Shown here: positions 26,871 to 36,743 of the stretch, piece by piece
How the letters are laid out: every line of letters begins with the position of its first letter
How positions within the stretch are numbered: position 1 is the stretch's first letter
Assembly (NCBI GenBank): GCA_000508965.1
Contig: BAHV02000001.1
Span: 186,001-250,000, forward strand
Origin: Dielma sp000508965
GTDB taxonomy: Bacteria; Bacillota_I; Bacilli_A; Erysipelotrichales; Erysipelotrichaceae
Direction of reading: 5' to 3'
DNA length: 64,000 nt
Position numbers and translations under genes: made by a program
Notes under the pieces: generated by a model
Seen by the model: the letters and a program-made list of their open reading frames with translations, nothing else
The model's database searches: none
Told to the model about the DNA's origin: nothing

Positions 26871-26895
26871 AACCCAATCAGCAAAAGATTGGGTT
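26871..26895 (-). terminator. Intrinsic terminator after the aldo/keto reductase pair
   Basis: 9-bp stem AACCCAATC / GATTGGGTT with a 7-base loop, followed on the minus strand by TTGTCTTG. It lies about 10 bases after the stop at 26904. Confidence 0.75.
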
Positions 26896-26903
26896 TCTAT
26901 TAC

Positions 26904-27734
26904 TCATTTAGATGTATGCTGCCAGCATTCACTGTAAGACACATACTTAATGGCATCAGCATTTTGTTTCGCAGCTTGGCGCTGTTTCTTAGGATTCCCG
27001 CCATATAAACTGTTTAATCTGCTTTTATCCATCATCGTCTGCACATAAACAAACTTTTTCAGATAGAACCAGCGTTCAATCAGCTTATAAATCGCCTGCC
27101 GTGGTTCAGCTTCCTCTTTCAAAGCCTCAACACCCTCTGTACATAAATCCTGTGCGATTGCTGTTGCTGTTTCTGCCATTTCATCAAGATTCTTAAATAT
27201 AATCATATCCAGACCGCGTTGAATATAACCGGCCTTATCACTGCCCATAACGAAACGTTTCAGCAAATCCATCTGATGTGTCAGTACTTCATCATCAAAG
27301 GCAACCGACACAAGGTCATTACGAATCGCTTCATATTGATTACCAGGCTCACTTAATACAAGGTAAGCCCCTTTGGCATAAATTGTTTCATCCTTACCGC
27401 CAAATGAGCAAAGGATACCAGTAGCTTTTTCATTAACTTTGGTGTAGAGAATATAAGGTGCTTTTAACTGACCTTCCGGAAGTTTGAATGCATCTTTGTA
27501 GCGTATGATCTGATTAGCAATCGTTTCTTTGCTGCATGTAAGCTGCAGATTCACGATTATGCGGTAGCTTTCATTGATTTCCATGAATTTCTTAAACAGG
27601 TCTAACTGCTTTTCGCAGTCCTCACGCTCTTCAAGAATTGTGATATAATCCTCTAAATAGCCGTTGAATTCGCAGCAGCCATTATCGGTTCTCTGATCAG
27701 CACACGCTCCCAGAACTTCCAGTATTTCACTCAT
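26904..27734 (-). CDS. Uncharacterised 276-residue protein, partner of the aldo/keto reductase
   Basis: I do not recognise a family. The protein is soluble and mostly helical in its C-terminal half (EMAETATAIAQDL, KKQRQAAKQNADA), with a Cys-rich N-terminus (LGACADQRTDNGCCEFNG). The ATG at 27734 is the likely start because AAAGGAG lies 8 bases before it. The GTG at 27743 overlaps the stop of the reductase gene and has no separate site. The tight link to the Fe-S aldo/keto reductase suggests one transcript and a related job, perhaps a redox or detoxification function (inferred from context only). Confidence 0.65.
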   Translation of the reverse strand: MSEILEVLGACADQRTDNGCCEFNGYLEDYITILEEREDCEKQLDLFKKFMEINESYRIIVNLQLTCSKETIANQIIRYKDAFKLPEGQLKAPYILYTKVNEKATGILCSFGGKDETIYAKGAYLVLSEPGNQYEAIRNDLVSVAFDDEVLTHQMDLLKRFVMGSDKAGYIQRGLDMIIFKNLDEMAETATAIAQDLCTEGVEALKEEAEPRQAIYKLIERWFYLKKFVYVQTMMDKSRLNSLYGGNPKKQRQAAKQNADAIKYVSYSECWQHTSK

Positions 27735-27739
27735 CGTTC

Positions 27740-28852
27740 TCACTCCTTTGTCATTTCTTTATTGCATTTCTTTAACATATCAATAATCTGAATATGCTGT
27801 GGACATAAGCTTTCGCATCGCCCGCAAGCCTGACAATTGACTGGACTTTCAGCTGGTAACTGGATTGCCTTTTGCTCTTCTGTGAAACGTGCCTTTGCAC
27901 GGTCATTCCAAGCTTTGAAGCTGCCCGGTATATCAACGCCAAACGGACAAGGCATACAATAACGACAGCCGGTACAAGGTACCTTCTGTTTAGTCATTAG
28001 CTCATCCCTTACCTGATTTACCGCTTCTAGCTCTTCTTTACTCACAGGGGTTTCATCGTTGAAGGTTTTGATATTATCTAAAAGCTGATCCATTTCATTC
28101 ATACCCGACAGGATCGTCATAATATTTGGATAATTCAACAACCAGCGAAAACTGTACGAAGCATAAGACCTCGCCGCATCAAATTTCTTAAAAGGTTCAG
28201 CAATGAAATCTGGTATATTCGCTAACGAACCTCCGCGCAGCGGCTCCATAATAATTACCGGTACATTGGCTTTTGTAAGCTTATCATAACCAACCATACC
28301 CGGTTCATGAACGACATCCATATAATTCAGCATAATCTGTGCAAAATCAAATGGATAATAAGAAAGTAATTCATCAATTAATGCATCTTTCTCATGGATA
28401 GAAAAGCCAGCATAACGAATCTTGCCTTCCGCTTTCTTTCGATCCAGCCATTCACCAATATGATACAGCTTAACCTTTTCAAACCGCTCAAAGCTCATAG
28501 CGTGAAGCAGAAAAAAGTCAATATAAGTAGTATTCAGCCGTTCAAGCATTCGATCGAGATAACCATCAAGCTCATCTTCACTTTTTACTAAATGAACAGG
28601 CAGCTTATCCGCTAATGTATAACTCTCTCTGGGGTAAGGCTTCAAGCCTTCAGCAAGAGCTTTTTCAGAATGCTCATCATGATATACATATGCCGTATCA
28701 TAATAAGTAATTCCGGATTCTATTGCTGTTTTGATTAATTCGTTTACCTTTTCCTGAATGATGTTTCCATCTTTATCAGTTAGGAAACGCATTGAACCAA
28801 AGCCAAGACAGGATACTCTGTCTTTGATATTACCTAGCGTTCTATATTTCAT
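27740..28852 (-). CDS. Aldo/keto reductase with C-terminal 2[4Fe-4S] ferredoxin domain
   Basis: 370 residues. The N-terminal barrel has the AKR tetrad region: GITYYDTAYVYHDEHSEKAL (Asp, Tyr), TLADKLP (Lys) and FFLLHAM (His). The C-terminus carries two cysteine clusters, CTGCRYCMPCPFGVDIPG and CQACGRCESLCPQHIQ, expected to hold two [4Fe-4S] clusters. This is a common anaerobe-type oxidoreductase with unknown substrate, likely cytosolic. The start ATG at 28852 follows AAAGAGGGATTAAAC. It is the first gene of a two-gene unit with the ORF ending at 26904. Confidence 0.85.
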   Translation of the reverse strand: MKYRTLGNIKDRVSCLGFGSMRFLTDKDGNIIQEKVNELIKTAIESGITYYDTAYVYHDEHSEKALAEGLKPYPRESYTLADKLPVHLVKSEDELDGYLDRMLERLNTTYIDFFLLHAMSFERFEKVKLYHIGEWLDRKKAEGKIRYAGFSIHEKDALIDELLSYYPFDFAQIMLNYMDVVHEPGMVGYDKLTKANVPVIIMEPLRGGSLANIPDFIAEPFKKFDAARSYASYSFRWLLNYPNIMTILSGMNEMDQLLDNIKTFNDETPVSKEELEAVNQVRDELMTKQKVPCTGCRYCMPCPFGVDIPGSFKAWNDRAKARFTEEQKAIQLPAESPVNCQACGRCESLCPQHIQIIDMLKKCNKEMTKE

Positions 28853-28984
28853 GTTTAATCCCTCTTTTTCTTATTGTACTATTTTATTGACTAAAATAAA
28901 ATGATTACACATCAATTTTATGACAAAAAGTTGCTTTTTTTGCAATAAAAAAGGTCAATCCTTTTATGAAAAGTCATCTTGCTT

Positions 28985-29007
28985 TATAATATAGGAAGAA
29001 AGGAAGG
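28985..29007 (+). promoter_or_regulatory. Promoter -10 and RBS of addBA
   Basis: TATAAT at 28985-28990, with TTTATG 16 bases upstream as a weak -35, then AAGGAAGG about 7 bases before the ATG at 29014. Confidence 0.5.
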
Positions 29008-29013
29008 TACTAT

Positions 29014-31677
29014 ATGAATTTATTCACGAAAAGCCTCGAAAACAGAACAATTTTATGCCCTGAGAATACTGCCGTTCTCATTCATAAACAGCTGGCGGAG
29101 AAACAAATAAGAGGCGTAAAGGTGCTCTCCTTAAACAGTTGGCTGATGAGTTTTGATTTTAATGATGATCGTTCAGAGATTGAGATTAAACTTTCGATTC
29201 ACCAACAGATGAAGCTGATTGCTGAAGAGCTGAATCAGCTTAAACATATTTGCATAACACCTTCTTTTGAACAGGAATGTCTTACTTTCTTGGAAAAGTT
29301 TAGGGGTTTTAGTCTGGACTTTGATATGCTGCCTGAAAACAATGAACTGCAGAAAGAGTTAAAGCATATCTTAAAAACGCTGCGATATCCTTCAAAAAAT
29401 GAACGGCGTTTAGAAATTTTAAACAATATCAGCGAAGATGAAATTAAAAAATTGATTCTTGTATACCGTCAAAGTGATTCATTTACAGACTTGTGTCTGC
29501 GCAAACTGATTGATAAGGGAGCCGAAGTTTATGCGTTTGAAAAGTTTGATGCACAGGTATCCTTTTATCATGCTGCCAACAAGCGGCAGGAAATTGAAGC
29601 TGCAATTCAAAAAATCATCCTTGATCAGATGGATTGTTCACAAGTACAGCTTTGTCTGCTTGATCAGAGTTATCACCCATTGGTACGTCAGCTTTTAGAA
29701 CGTTATCAGCTGCCATATACCTTTTTATCTGAATCCGGAATTAATAACCTTGCATTAAAGAGTGCGAATATGCTGCGTTTTGCCCTTGATGATAATCAGG
29801 AAAACTGCCTGAATTGTTTAAATACAAATTGTTTTTCGACCTTTCAGACGCCTTTTTTGATTCAGGCTTATCAGATTTTTAACTGCCAATGGGATGATGC
29901 CTTCCCCGATTTGAATCAGGTTTTTACCTATAATCTAATGTCGGAGCGCGATGTGGAAACGGTAGCGGCTCTGATTCAAAAAGCGGAAGAAGAACGCGCT
30001 AAAATCATGCCGATGATGCAATCCTTGACTAAGTATCAATCTTATCGTGAGTTATTTACTAATATTGATGCCATCTTGAACCAACAAGCTAAAACCGATA
30101 TCAAGGCATATAAAAAGATTCAGCGTTTATTTGCGGATGCCCTTGAATTGATTCATGATGAATCAGACTGCCGTTTAGTTCTTGAAGAGCTGGAAGCCAT
30201 GGGCAGCAATAAAAAAGCTGATACAATCGGCGGCATTCTGGTGCTTGATCCTGACGATTTATTGGTTTGTGATGATACCTGCTTTGTTTTAGGCTGCACA
30301 CAAAAAAGCTTTCCCGGCTTCAGTTCAGAGAGCGGTATTTTCGATGAGAATTATCTTGCTTTGATTTCAGGCTATCCTACGCTTGATGAACGTTATGGTC
30401 ACTTTATTAAGAATCGCTTTGTGCTGATGAACTATGCGCCGAAACTTATCTTCTCTTATCCGCTGAATGATTTTGAGGGTAAGAATCACGAAGCATCCTT
30501 AGAAATAGAAAATTTCGTTGCCGAAAAAGGTCATAGTAAGAGTATCCTCTATCCATTAATCCAAAAGGAAGAAACGCGTACCGCCCGCTATCAAATCTCT
30601 GAACAAACCGCCCATGCTTTATACCTGAATGAACAGGGTGAGCTTCATGGTTCTGTCTCATCGTTAGAGCGCTATACAGGCTGTCCCTATGCCTATTTCT
30701 TAAAATTTGGATTAAGGATTCAAGAACCAATCGATGCCAGTTTCAATGATCAGAAAATCGGTACTCTCTCACATTATGTATTAGAAACACTCGTTCATCG
30801 GTATGGTAAAGATTATGCCAACGTTAGTGAACAAGAGCTGCGCGGCCTGATCAATGAGCAATGTGCAGAGCTGAACAAGATTTATCCGCAGCTTAATTTT
30901 AATCTGATTGCGGAAAAAGAATTGCTTTCTCTGGTGAATAATTGCAGCCAGCTGGCAAAAATGGAAGAGCATTCTTCGCTGACACCGATGAAGTGTGAAG
31001 AGGAATTTTATCATGAATATCCGGTTGGCGGCGGCATTACCTTAAAATTAAAAGGCTATATTGACCGCATTGATGAGAATGAGCGGTTCTTTAGAATTGT
31101 TGATTATAAGAGTTCAAAGAAACGATTAGTTAAAGATAAGGTTTTCTCCGGTCAGCAGCTTCAGCTGATTACTTATGCGATGCATTGCCGTGAAGCTTTA
31201 AATAAAGAAGCACTGGGAGCCTTTTATTATTCCTTTAAAAATGAAAACCTTTCGCTGCCTTATGGGAAACTGAAACGCCGCGGTGCCGGTGAGTTTATCG
31301 AAACCGATGCGGAAGCTCTGCTTAATGAACAGAAGAAGGCTCATCGTCTTCAGGGTTGGATTTTCAGTGAATTTGTTGAGGAAATGGATAATGAGGGTAA
31401 TTATACAGGCGGTATTAAAAATTCCGTAAAAAGCGGCATAACCGCAGGTGATGTGATCGATCCGCGCGTTCTCACACATTTGCTTGATCAGATGATGCGT
31501 TCATTAGCCACACAGATTTTATCCGGCAGAATTGAATGCAGACCCGCTGAAGATGCATGCTTATTCTGCAAATATAAGCCGATCTGCCGTTTTAGCGGCA
31601 ATACACGCAAGTCGGAAATGCTTGTTGATATTCCTGATAATTTAATGAAAAACCATGGAGGTGAAGACGATGAGTAA
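29014..31677 (+). CDS. addB: AddB/RexB-type exonuclease subunit, reduced
   Basis: Subunit of the AddAB double-strand-break-processing helicase-nuclease (cytosol, recombination repair). 887 residues, shorter than usual AddB (about 1,150). The N-terminus lacks the GxxGxGK(T/S) loop seen in B. subtilis AddB, so it is not expected to bind ATP there. The C-terminal RecB-like nuclease is intact: GYIDRID, then FRIVDYKSSKK (catalytic Asp and Lys) and QLQLITYAM. The Fe-S cysteines are visible as one Cys in YTGCPYAYFLKF (about 555) and CLFCKYKPIC near 850. Its stop overlaps the addA start in ATGAGTAA. Confidence 0.85.
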   Translation: MNLFTKSLENRTILCPENTAVLIHKQLAEKQIRGVKVLSLNSWLMSFDFNDDRSEIEIKLSIHQQMKLIAEELNQLKHICITPSFEQECLTFLEKFRGFSLDFDMLPENNELQKELKHILKTLRYPSKNERRLEILNNISEDEIKKLILVYRQSDSFTDLCLRKLIDKGAEVYAFEKFDAQVSFYHAANKRQEIEAAIQKIILDQMDCSQVQLCLLDQSYHPLVRQLLERYQLPYTFLSESGINNLALKSANMLRFALDDNQENCLNCLNTNCFSTFQTPFLIQAYQIFNCQWDDAFPDLNQVFTYNLMSERDVETVAALIQKAEEERAKIMPMMQSLTKYQSYRELFTNIDAILNQQAKTDIKAYKKIQRLFADALELIHDESDCRLVLEELEAMGSNKKADTIGGILVLDPDDLLVCDDTCFVLGCTQKSFPGFSSESGIFDENYLALISGYPTLDERYGHFIKNRFVLMNYAPKLIFSYPLNDFEGKNHEASLEIENFVAEKGHSKSILYPLIQKEETRTARYQISEQTAHALYLNEQGELHGSVSSLERYTGCPYAYFLKFGLRIQEPIDASFNDQKIGTLSHYVLETLVHRYGKDYANVSEQELRGLINEQCAELNKIYPQLNFNLIAEKELLSLVNNCSQLAKMEEHSSLTPMKCEEEFYHEYPVGGGITLKLKGYIDRIDENERFFRIVDYKSSKKRLVKDKVFSGQQLQLITYAMHCREALNKEALGAFYYSFKNENLSLPYGKLKRRGAGEFIETDAEALLNEQKKAHRLQGWIFSEFVEEMDNEGNYTGGIKNSVKSGITAGDVIDPRVLTHLLDQMMRSLATQILSGRIECRPAEDACLFCKYKPICRFSGNTRKSEMLVDIPDNLMKNHGGEDDE

Positions 31678-34600
31678 GTCATGGAACCCTGATCAGCAGC
31701 GTGCAATTGATGTGCGCAATAAGAACATATTGGTTTCTGCTTCGGCGGGAAGCGGCAAGACGGGCGTATTAATTCAGCGTCTTGTGGAACTGGTGACGAA
31801 AGACGGCGTTCAGTTAAATGAAATCTTAGCGATGACATTTACTAATGCTGCCGCTGCCGAAATGAAAAAACGTCTTTCCTCTGAAATTACCCGGCTGATT
31901 GCGGAATGCAATGATGAAAAAGAAAAACGCTATCTAAACAGTCAGTTAACTCAATTAACAACGGCGCATATCTCAACAATTCACTCTTTCTGCTTATCAA
32001 TCATTCAAAACTATTATTACATCATTAATTGTTCACCTAAAAGGGCAGGCAGTATTCTTGATTCCGCTGCTCAGGGGCTTTATCAGCAGCAGGCGCTGGA
32101 TCAGCTGTTTGATGCGGAAACAAGACAGTGCGATGATGCCTTCTTAAAGCTTAACCTGCTGCTTTCACCCCGTCCTGAAGCTGATGATGAACTGCGGGCA
32201 TTGATTTTAAAAATAGCTGCTTTGGCAGATGCACAGCCTGATCCGCAGGCGTGGCTGATCCAATGTGCGCAGGCTTATGATGAGATTCATTCAATTCACG
32301 ATTTGCCGCCAACAATCAAAGAAGCTTTTTTTGATTATCTTGAAACACAGATTAGCGCCTATCTTGACGCACTGGCTGAAATTAAACATTATTATGAATT
32401 TGACTATGTCAATGAAACGAAAAAAAGCACCGTTTTTTTTAATAAACTCGCAGGCATCGACAATGTAAAAAAAGCCCTTGATGGACATGATTATGACGGT
32501 TTAAGAGAAGCTGTAATCGCCATGGCTAAGATTGCCATCCCGACAACACCGGATAAAGAAAATCTCAACTATACCGCTCTGCGTAAGCAATGTGTAGAGA
32601 TTGAAGATCTAATTGCTGCTCTTTATCCAGAAGCTGTCATGGTATCTGATGCAGCGGCTATGCTGCCGCTTGTTCAAAAGCTGGTCAATTGCGTTCTTGC
32701 CTATATGGAAATCTATGAAAAAATCAAAGAGGCGCACGAAGTGATTGACTTTTCTGACATGGAGCACATGGCTTTAAAGATTCTTCATGCAAATAACGGC
32801 TATGTTGCTTCGCTTTATCGAAATCAATTTAAGGAAATCATGGTTGATGAATTTCAAGACAGCAATGATGTACAGGATGAGCTTGTACTGTCTATCACCC
32901 GCGGCAATAATGTGTTCAGGGTAGGGGATGTTAAGCAATCAATTTATGGCTTCCGTTATGCATCACCGGCCATTATGCAAGGATACAAGGAGTTGAATGA
33001 TGAGCTGAATGAGCTGATAGTATTTAAAAAGAATTATCGTTCCAGTGAGACCATCGTTCGTTTTAATAATGTGTTATATGAAAAATTAATGAATGTAGAC
33101 GGCTTCAAATCACTTCCTTTCCTCAATGAAGACTTAGCTTCGATTGGCGGTCCATGGCAGCAAAAGGTATTAAAACCCATCTGTTTTCATGCACTGAATT
33201 ATAAGGATATTACTGATAGCATGGAAGCAGATACTAACAAGGATGAATTAAAAGCAAGCTATATCGCTAATCAGATACTGGAAATTAAAGAACGGGAAGG
33301 TTATCAATTTAAAGATTTTGTCGTCTTGGTGCGCGGCAATGCGAAAATGGAAGTGCTGAAAAAAGTATTTGATGAAATTAATCTGCCATGTACAATGAAC
33401 AGCAAACATGGCTTCTATGAAAGCTATGGCATACAAATCCTGCTTTCAGCCCTGACTTGTTTTATCAATCCCCGTGATGACTTAAACTTCACAGCCATTC
33501 TGACCAGTCCATTTTTCAATATGTCGAGTGAAGCGTTAGCTGATTTAAAGCTGTCTCGTCAAAATCAAGAACACTTTTATGATACACTGAAACGGCTTAA
33601 GCCTGATGCATTAGCCAAATTTGAAGAAATCAGACAGCATCATACAGACAGTATTTGCGAATGTATTAACGCGTGCCTTAATTGGAATGATTTCTATCAA
33701 AGTGCCTGCACGATCCGTGACAAAACCAACATTGATTTACTATTTGAAAAAATCACGGTTTATGAAAAAGAGCATGGCAGCGGCATCGCCGGTTTTCTGA
33801 ACTCTATTGCACAGATCAGAGATCTTGAAGCTGCCGAAGCAAATGCGGTTTCCAAAGAAGATGACGTTGTGCGCTTTATGAGTATTCATCAGTCTAAAGG
33901 CTTGGAATTCCCTGTTGTTTTCCTTTGGGCAAGCTCAACGATGCCAAGCATTGAGAGCCGTGAACTGGTGAATGCTGACCGTGAACTTGGTATTGGTATA
34001 AAAGCTATGACTTTTCCACAGCGTACTGTGCGGCCTTCCTTCCATCGTATCGCTATCGATCATAAGAAAAATCGCAGCGAGCTTGAGGAAGAAATGCGCA
34101 TTCTTTATGTAGCGACAACCAGAGCTAAGGATCAGATGCATATTGTTGATTATGTCAAGGATGTCAATGTCTACATGGATGGTCTCTCCCGTTCTAAAAT
34201 ATATGCCAGAAAAGGAACCAGCTCTTGGATTCTTCAGGCATTATTAGAAGAAACTCAAATTCAGGATCTATTTGCTTTAAAATCAGTAAACGCGCCATGG
34301 TCAAATAAGACACAGCCAAGACAAAGTTTTAATAACCAAGAGTTACCTGTCTATCAGCAGCAAGCTTACAAGCTCAGCATTCATTCACCTTCAGAAATTG
34401 GCGGCAGTGCTGAAATTAAGCCTATTAATTTTGATCATAAAACAAAGGCAAGTGATACCGGTAATCTTTACCATAAACTGACAGAACTCCTGCCTAGTGC
34501 TGACTGGACTGCTGAACTGATCGAAAAGACAGGGAAACGTTTAAATGTAAATATACCAAGCGGTATCATTAAAAATTTAATGGCATTAAACTGTAATGAA

Positions 34601-34894
34601 ATATTCCGCTCCACCTTTGATATGACGGTTTATCATGAAATGCCCTTTCAAGTACTTATAAAAAATCAGCTGATGCATGGTTACATGGACTATGTGGCAA
34701 TGGATGAAAGTAAAATTATTCTGATTGATTTCAAATCCGATCAAAAGCTGACAGATCATCAGCTCCATTTGCTTTATGATGAGCAATTGGCAGCCTATGT
34801 GAAAGCTTTGAACCATCTTTACCCTAATCATCATGTGGATGCCTATCTCTATTCATTCAGCAACCAGTCTTTGAGTATGATTGAGAAAGATTGA
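31670..34894 (+). CDS. addA: AddA-type ATP-dependent helicase-nuclease
   Basis: UvrD-family helicase plus nuclease partner of AddB. 1,074 residues from the ATG at 31670, chosen because GGAGGTG lies 6 bases before it and the start overlaps the addB stop. An upstream in-frame ATG at 31655 lies before the RBS. Motifs: Walker A VSASAGSGKT, motif Ia AMTFTNAAAAEMKKRL, Walker B MVDEFQDSNDVQ, VGDVKQSIYGFR, KNYRSSETIVRFNN, FMSIHQSKGLEFPVV, and LYVATTRAKDQM. The C-terminal nuclease has GYMDYVAMDE and IDFKSDQK. Typical AddA is about 1,230 residues, so it is moderately shortened like its partner. Confidence 0.92.
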   Translation: MSKSWNPDQQRAIDVRNKNILVSASAGSGKTGVLIQRLVELVTKDGVQLNEILAMTFTNAAAAEMKKRLSSEITRLIAECNDEKEKRYLNSQLTQLTTAHISTIHSFCLSIIQNYYYIINCSPKRAGSILDSAAQGLYQQQALDQLFDAETRQCDDAFLKLNLLLSPRPEADDELRALILKIAALADAQPDPQAWLIQCAQAYDEIHSIHDLPPTIKEAFFDYLETQISAYLDALAEIKHYYEFDYVNETKKSTVFFNKLAGIDNVKKALDGHDYDGLREAVIAMAKIAIPTTPDKENLNYTALRKQCVEIEDLIAALYPEAVMVSDAAAMLPLVQKLVNCVLAYMEIYEKIKEAHEVIDFSDMEHMALKILHANNGYVASLYRNQFKEIMVDEFQDSNDVQDELVLSITRGNNVFRVGDVKQSIYGFRYASPAIMQGYKELNDELNELIVFKKNYRSSETIVRFNNVLYEKLMNVDGFKSLPFLNEDLASIGGPWQQKVLKPICFHALNYKDITDSMEADTNKDELKASYIANQILEIKEREGYQFKDFVVLVRGNAKMEVLKKVFDEINLPCTMNSKHGFYESYGIQILLSALTCFINPRDDLNFTAILTSPFFNMSSEALADLKLSRQNQEHFYDTLKRLKPDALAKFEEIRQHHTDSICECINACLNWNDFYQSACTIRDKTNIDLLFEKITVYEKEHGSGIAGFLNSIAQIRDLEAAEANAVSKEDDVVRFMSIHQSKGLEFPVVFLWASSTMPSIESRELVNADRELGIGIKAMTFPQRTVRPSFHRIAIDHKKNRSELEEEMRILYVATTRAKDQMHIVDYVKDVNVYMDGLSRSKIYARKGTSSWILQALLEETQIQDLFALKSVNAPWSNKTQPRQSFNNQELPVYQQQAYKLSIHSPSEIGGSAEIKPINFDHKTKASDTGNLYHKLTELLPSADWTAELIEKTGKRLNVNIPSGIIKNLMALNCNEIFRSTFDMTVYHEMPFQVLIKNQLMHGYMDYVAMDESKIILIDFKSDQKLTDHQLHLLYDEQLAAYVKALNHLYPNHHVDAYLYSFSNQSLSMIEKD

Positions 34895-34930
34895 TTAAGC
34901 CATGAAATCAAGATAATATAAATGTATATC

Positions 34931-34972
34931 AATGCGGATAATCTAAATGATTGTCTGCATTTTCTTTTATTT
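34931..34972 (+). terminator. Intrinsic terminator after addBA
   Basis: 13-bp stem (AATGCGGATAATC with GATTGTCTGCATT, two wobbles), 5-base loop, followed by TTCTTTTATTTTTT. Confidence 0.75.
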
Positions 34973-35012
34973 TTTACCTTTGCTGAATCGATTTTATGGT
35001 AAGTAAAATTTC

Positions 35013-35061
35013 AAATAAAAAGTTATGATTTTCAGGAAATTTACCTTACTCATCATAACTT
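35013..35061 (-). terminator. Intrinsic terminator of the M20 peptidase gene
   Basis: On the minus strand AAGTTATGA pairs with TCATAACTT across a long loop (about 24 bases) and is followed by TTTATTT. It lies just past the stop at 35077. Confidence 0.55.
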
Positions 35062-35076
35062 ATTTTTATACATTAA

Positions 35077-36183
35077 TTATTTATATTCTTCCATCAATGC
35101 TGTAATTAATTCAGTTGTTTTAACTAAATCTTCAATTCTCAAAAACTCCTGAACCGTATGCACTTCACTCATTCCGCAAGCCAGATTCAGTGACTTGATA
35201 CCCTTAGAGTTATAGATGTTAGCATCTGATGCACCGCCGCTTGTTTTAAATTCAGCCTGCAGTCCGATTTTCTCACACGCATTTACAACTGCTCTTGAAA
35301 TTTCATCATCTTCATCAATCATGAATCCCGGTGTTTGTATTTTAACTGTTGATTCAAAACGAGCGTTCAGCTCACTGCATGTCTCTTTGAAAACAAGATG
35401 CACCTGATTCAATAAATTTTCTAATTTGTCATGATTCAGACTTCTGGCTTCAAATACGATTTCAACTGAAGGCATAACAATATTATAAGCCAAACCGCCC
35501 TTTACTTCACCTAAGTTACATGTTGTTTCTTCATCTACACGGCCGATATGCAGCTGTGTTATAGCTTGCGCCGCAACACATAAAGCATTAACACCCTTTT
35601 CTGGGCAAATGCCTGCATGAGCTTCCTTGCCAATTACTTTAAGTACACCATTGGCAAAATAAGGAGCACCTTTCACAATTTCACCAGGTCTGCCGCTGGA
35701 ATCAAGAATATACGCACCGTCAATTTTGCCAAGCTGCTGCGTATCCATATATTTAGGACCATTTAAGCCATTTTCTTCACCAAATGAAAAGACGAAGATC
35801 AGTTCCGGCCGATCAGTTAATGATTTTACATTTATCATCATTTCAAGCATTGCCGCGATCCCGCATTTGTCATCGCCGCCCAAAATACTTGTACCATCAC
35901 TGCGAATCACTTCATCCTCAATGATTGGATTAATTTCATCACATGGCAATACAGTATCCATGTGTGCCGAAAACATCAGACGTTTTTTATTCTCCGCGCG
36001 CAGGATTGCGACAATATTTCCAGCATTACCGCCATATTCAATATTGGCATCATCCTCATAAACTTCAATACCATTAGCATTGCAGAAATTCAGAATATAA
36101 TCCGCTACCCGCCGTTCATTTCTCGAAGGTGATGGAATCTTCACTAAATCAAGAAACGTATTGACTAATCGTTCTTTATTCAT
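35077..36183 (-). CDS. M20-family metallopeptidase (PepT-like)
   Basis: Di-zinc aminopeptidase or tripeptidase of the M20 family, 368 residues from the ATG at 36183 (AAAAGGAG 9 bases upstream; the GTG at 36189 is too close to it). Metal and catalytic features: SAHMDTV (His, Asp), LGGDDKCGIA (bridging Asp), FGEENGLNG (catalytic Glu and Glu ligand), LDSSGRPG where many members have LD-x-D/G, and a C-terminal MSEVHTVQE (His). The dimerisation insert (about 180-290) contains KEAHAGICPEKGVNA. A cytosolic peptide-degrading role is likely. Exact specificity is not readable. Monocistronic. Confidence 0.85.
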   Translation of the reverse strand: MNKERLVNTFLDLVKIPSPSRNERRVADYILNFCNANGIEVYEDDANIEYGGNAGNIVAILRAENKKRLMFSAHMDTVLPCDEINPIIEDEVIRSDGTSILGGDDKCGIAAMLEMMINVKSLTDRPELIFVFSFGEENGLNGPKYMDTQQLGKIDGAYILDSSGRPGEIVKGAPYFANGVLKVIGKEAHAGICPEKGVNALCVAAQAITQLHIGRVDEETTCNLGEVKGGLAYNIVMPSVEIVFEARSLNHDKLENLLNQVHLVFKETCSELNARFESTVKIQTPGFMIDEDDEISRAVVNACEKIGLQAEFKTSGGASDANIYNSKGIKSLNLACGMSEVHTVQEFLRIEDLVKTTELITALMEEYK

Positions 36184-36369
36184 AAGCACACACTCCTTTT
36201 CTGATTACTCGACCATTATAGCACAATTCTTGATTTTATTAAATTATTAACGCTGACAGGTCATGCTGGAAAGCCGCCGCTTAATGATTAAAAATTCATC
36301 ATATTTGAATTCACATCAACATGATACAATGATTAAAAGAAGCATCTTAATGTTTGCTGAGGGAAGCCT

Positions 36370-36480
36370 ATGGCAATCGTTTTATTTGAAACGCTGATGT
36401 TTCTGTTAATCCCGGCATTGATGATTTTATTGATTTATTGTATTTTTCCAGCTATTAAAGCATTAAAAATATATATTTAA
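36370..36480 (+). CDS. 36-residue hydrophobic peptide, candidate small membrane protein or type I toxin
   Basis: The ORF at 36370-36480 encodes MAIVLFETLMFLLIPALMIL then LIYCIFPAIKALKIYI, a single membrane helix with a short basic tail. GAGGGAAG lies 5 bases before the ATG. An extended -10 (TGATACAAT) is near 36322, and an intrinsic terminator follows 20 bases after the stop, so it looks like a complete small transcription unit. The FETLMFLL start is loosely like the YETL start of holin-like toxins of Bacillota. A possible opposing promoter (TTGATA-17-TAATGC, weak) reads back across its 3' end. Function is inferred. Confidence 0.55.
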   Translation: MAIVLFETLMFLLIPALMILLIYCIFPAIKALKIYI

Positions 36481-36503
36481 AATATCAATAGATATCACCT
36501 TAG

Positions 36504-36525
36504 GGGCAATTATTGCCCTTTTCGT
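36504..36525 (+). terminator. Intrinsic terminator of the small-peptide gene
   Basis: Stem GGGCAA / TTGCCC with a 3-base loop, followed by TTTTCGTTT. Confidence 0.65.
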
Positions 36526-36704
36526 TTATAGTTTTTTCTGCAGATAATCATCGGCTCCAAGAAAGCTCTAAGCTTTATAATGAACTTATAAAAGAAGGAA
36601 CTTAATAATAAATGTACTTTGAAAGCATTAAATAATGGTGGTAAATAGCTTTCATAACAAAAATCGGCACTTTGATCTTTAAAAATGCAATATCCTATAA
36701 AATA

Positions 36705-36736
36705 ACCGACAGCCTTCTATTTCAAAGACTGTCGGT
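36705..36736 (-). terminator. Intrinsic terminator of the 74-residue protein gene
   Basis: Perfect 8-bp stem ACCGACAG / CTGTCGGT, followed on the minus strand by TATTTTAT. It lies just after the stop at 36744. Confidence 0.75.
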
Positions 36737-36743
36737 ACTTTAA

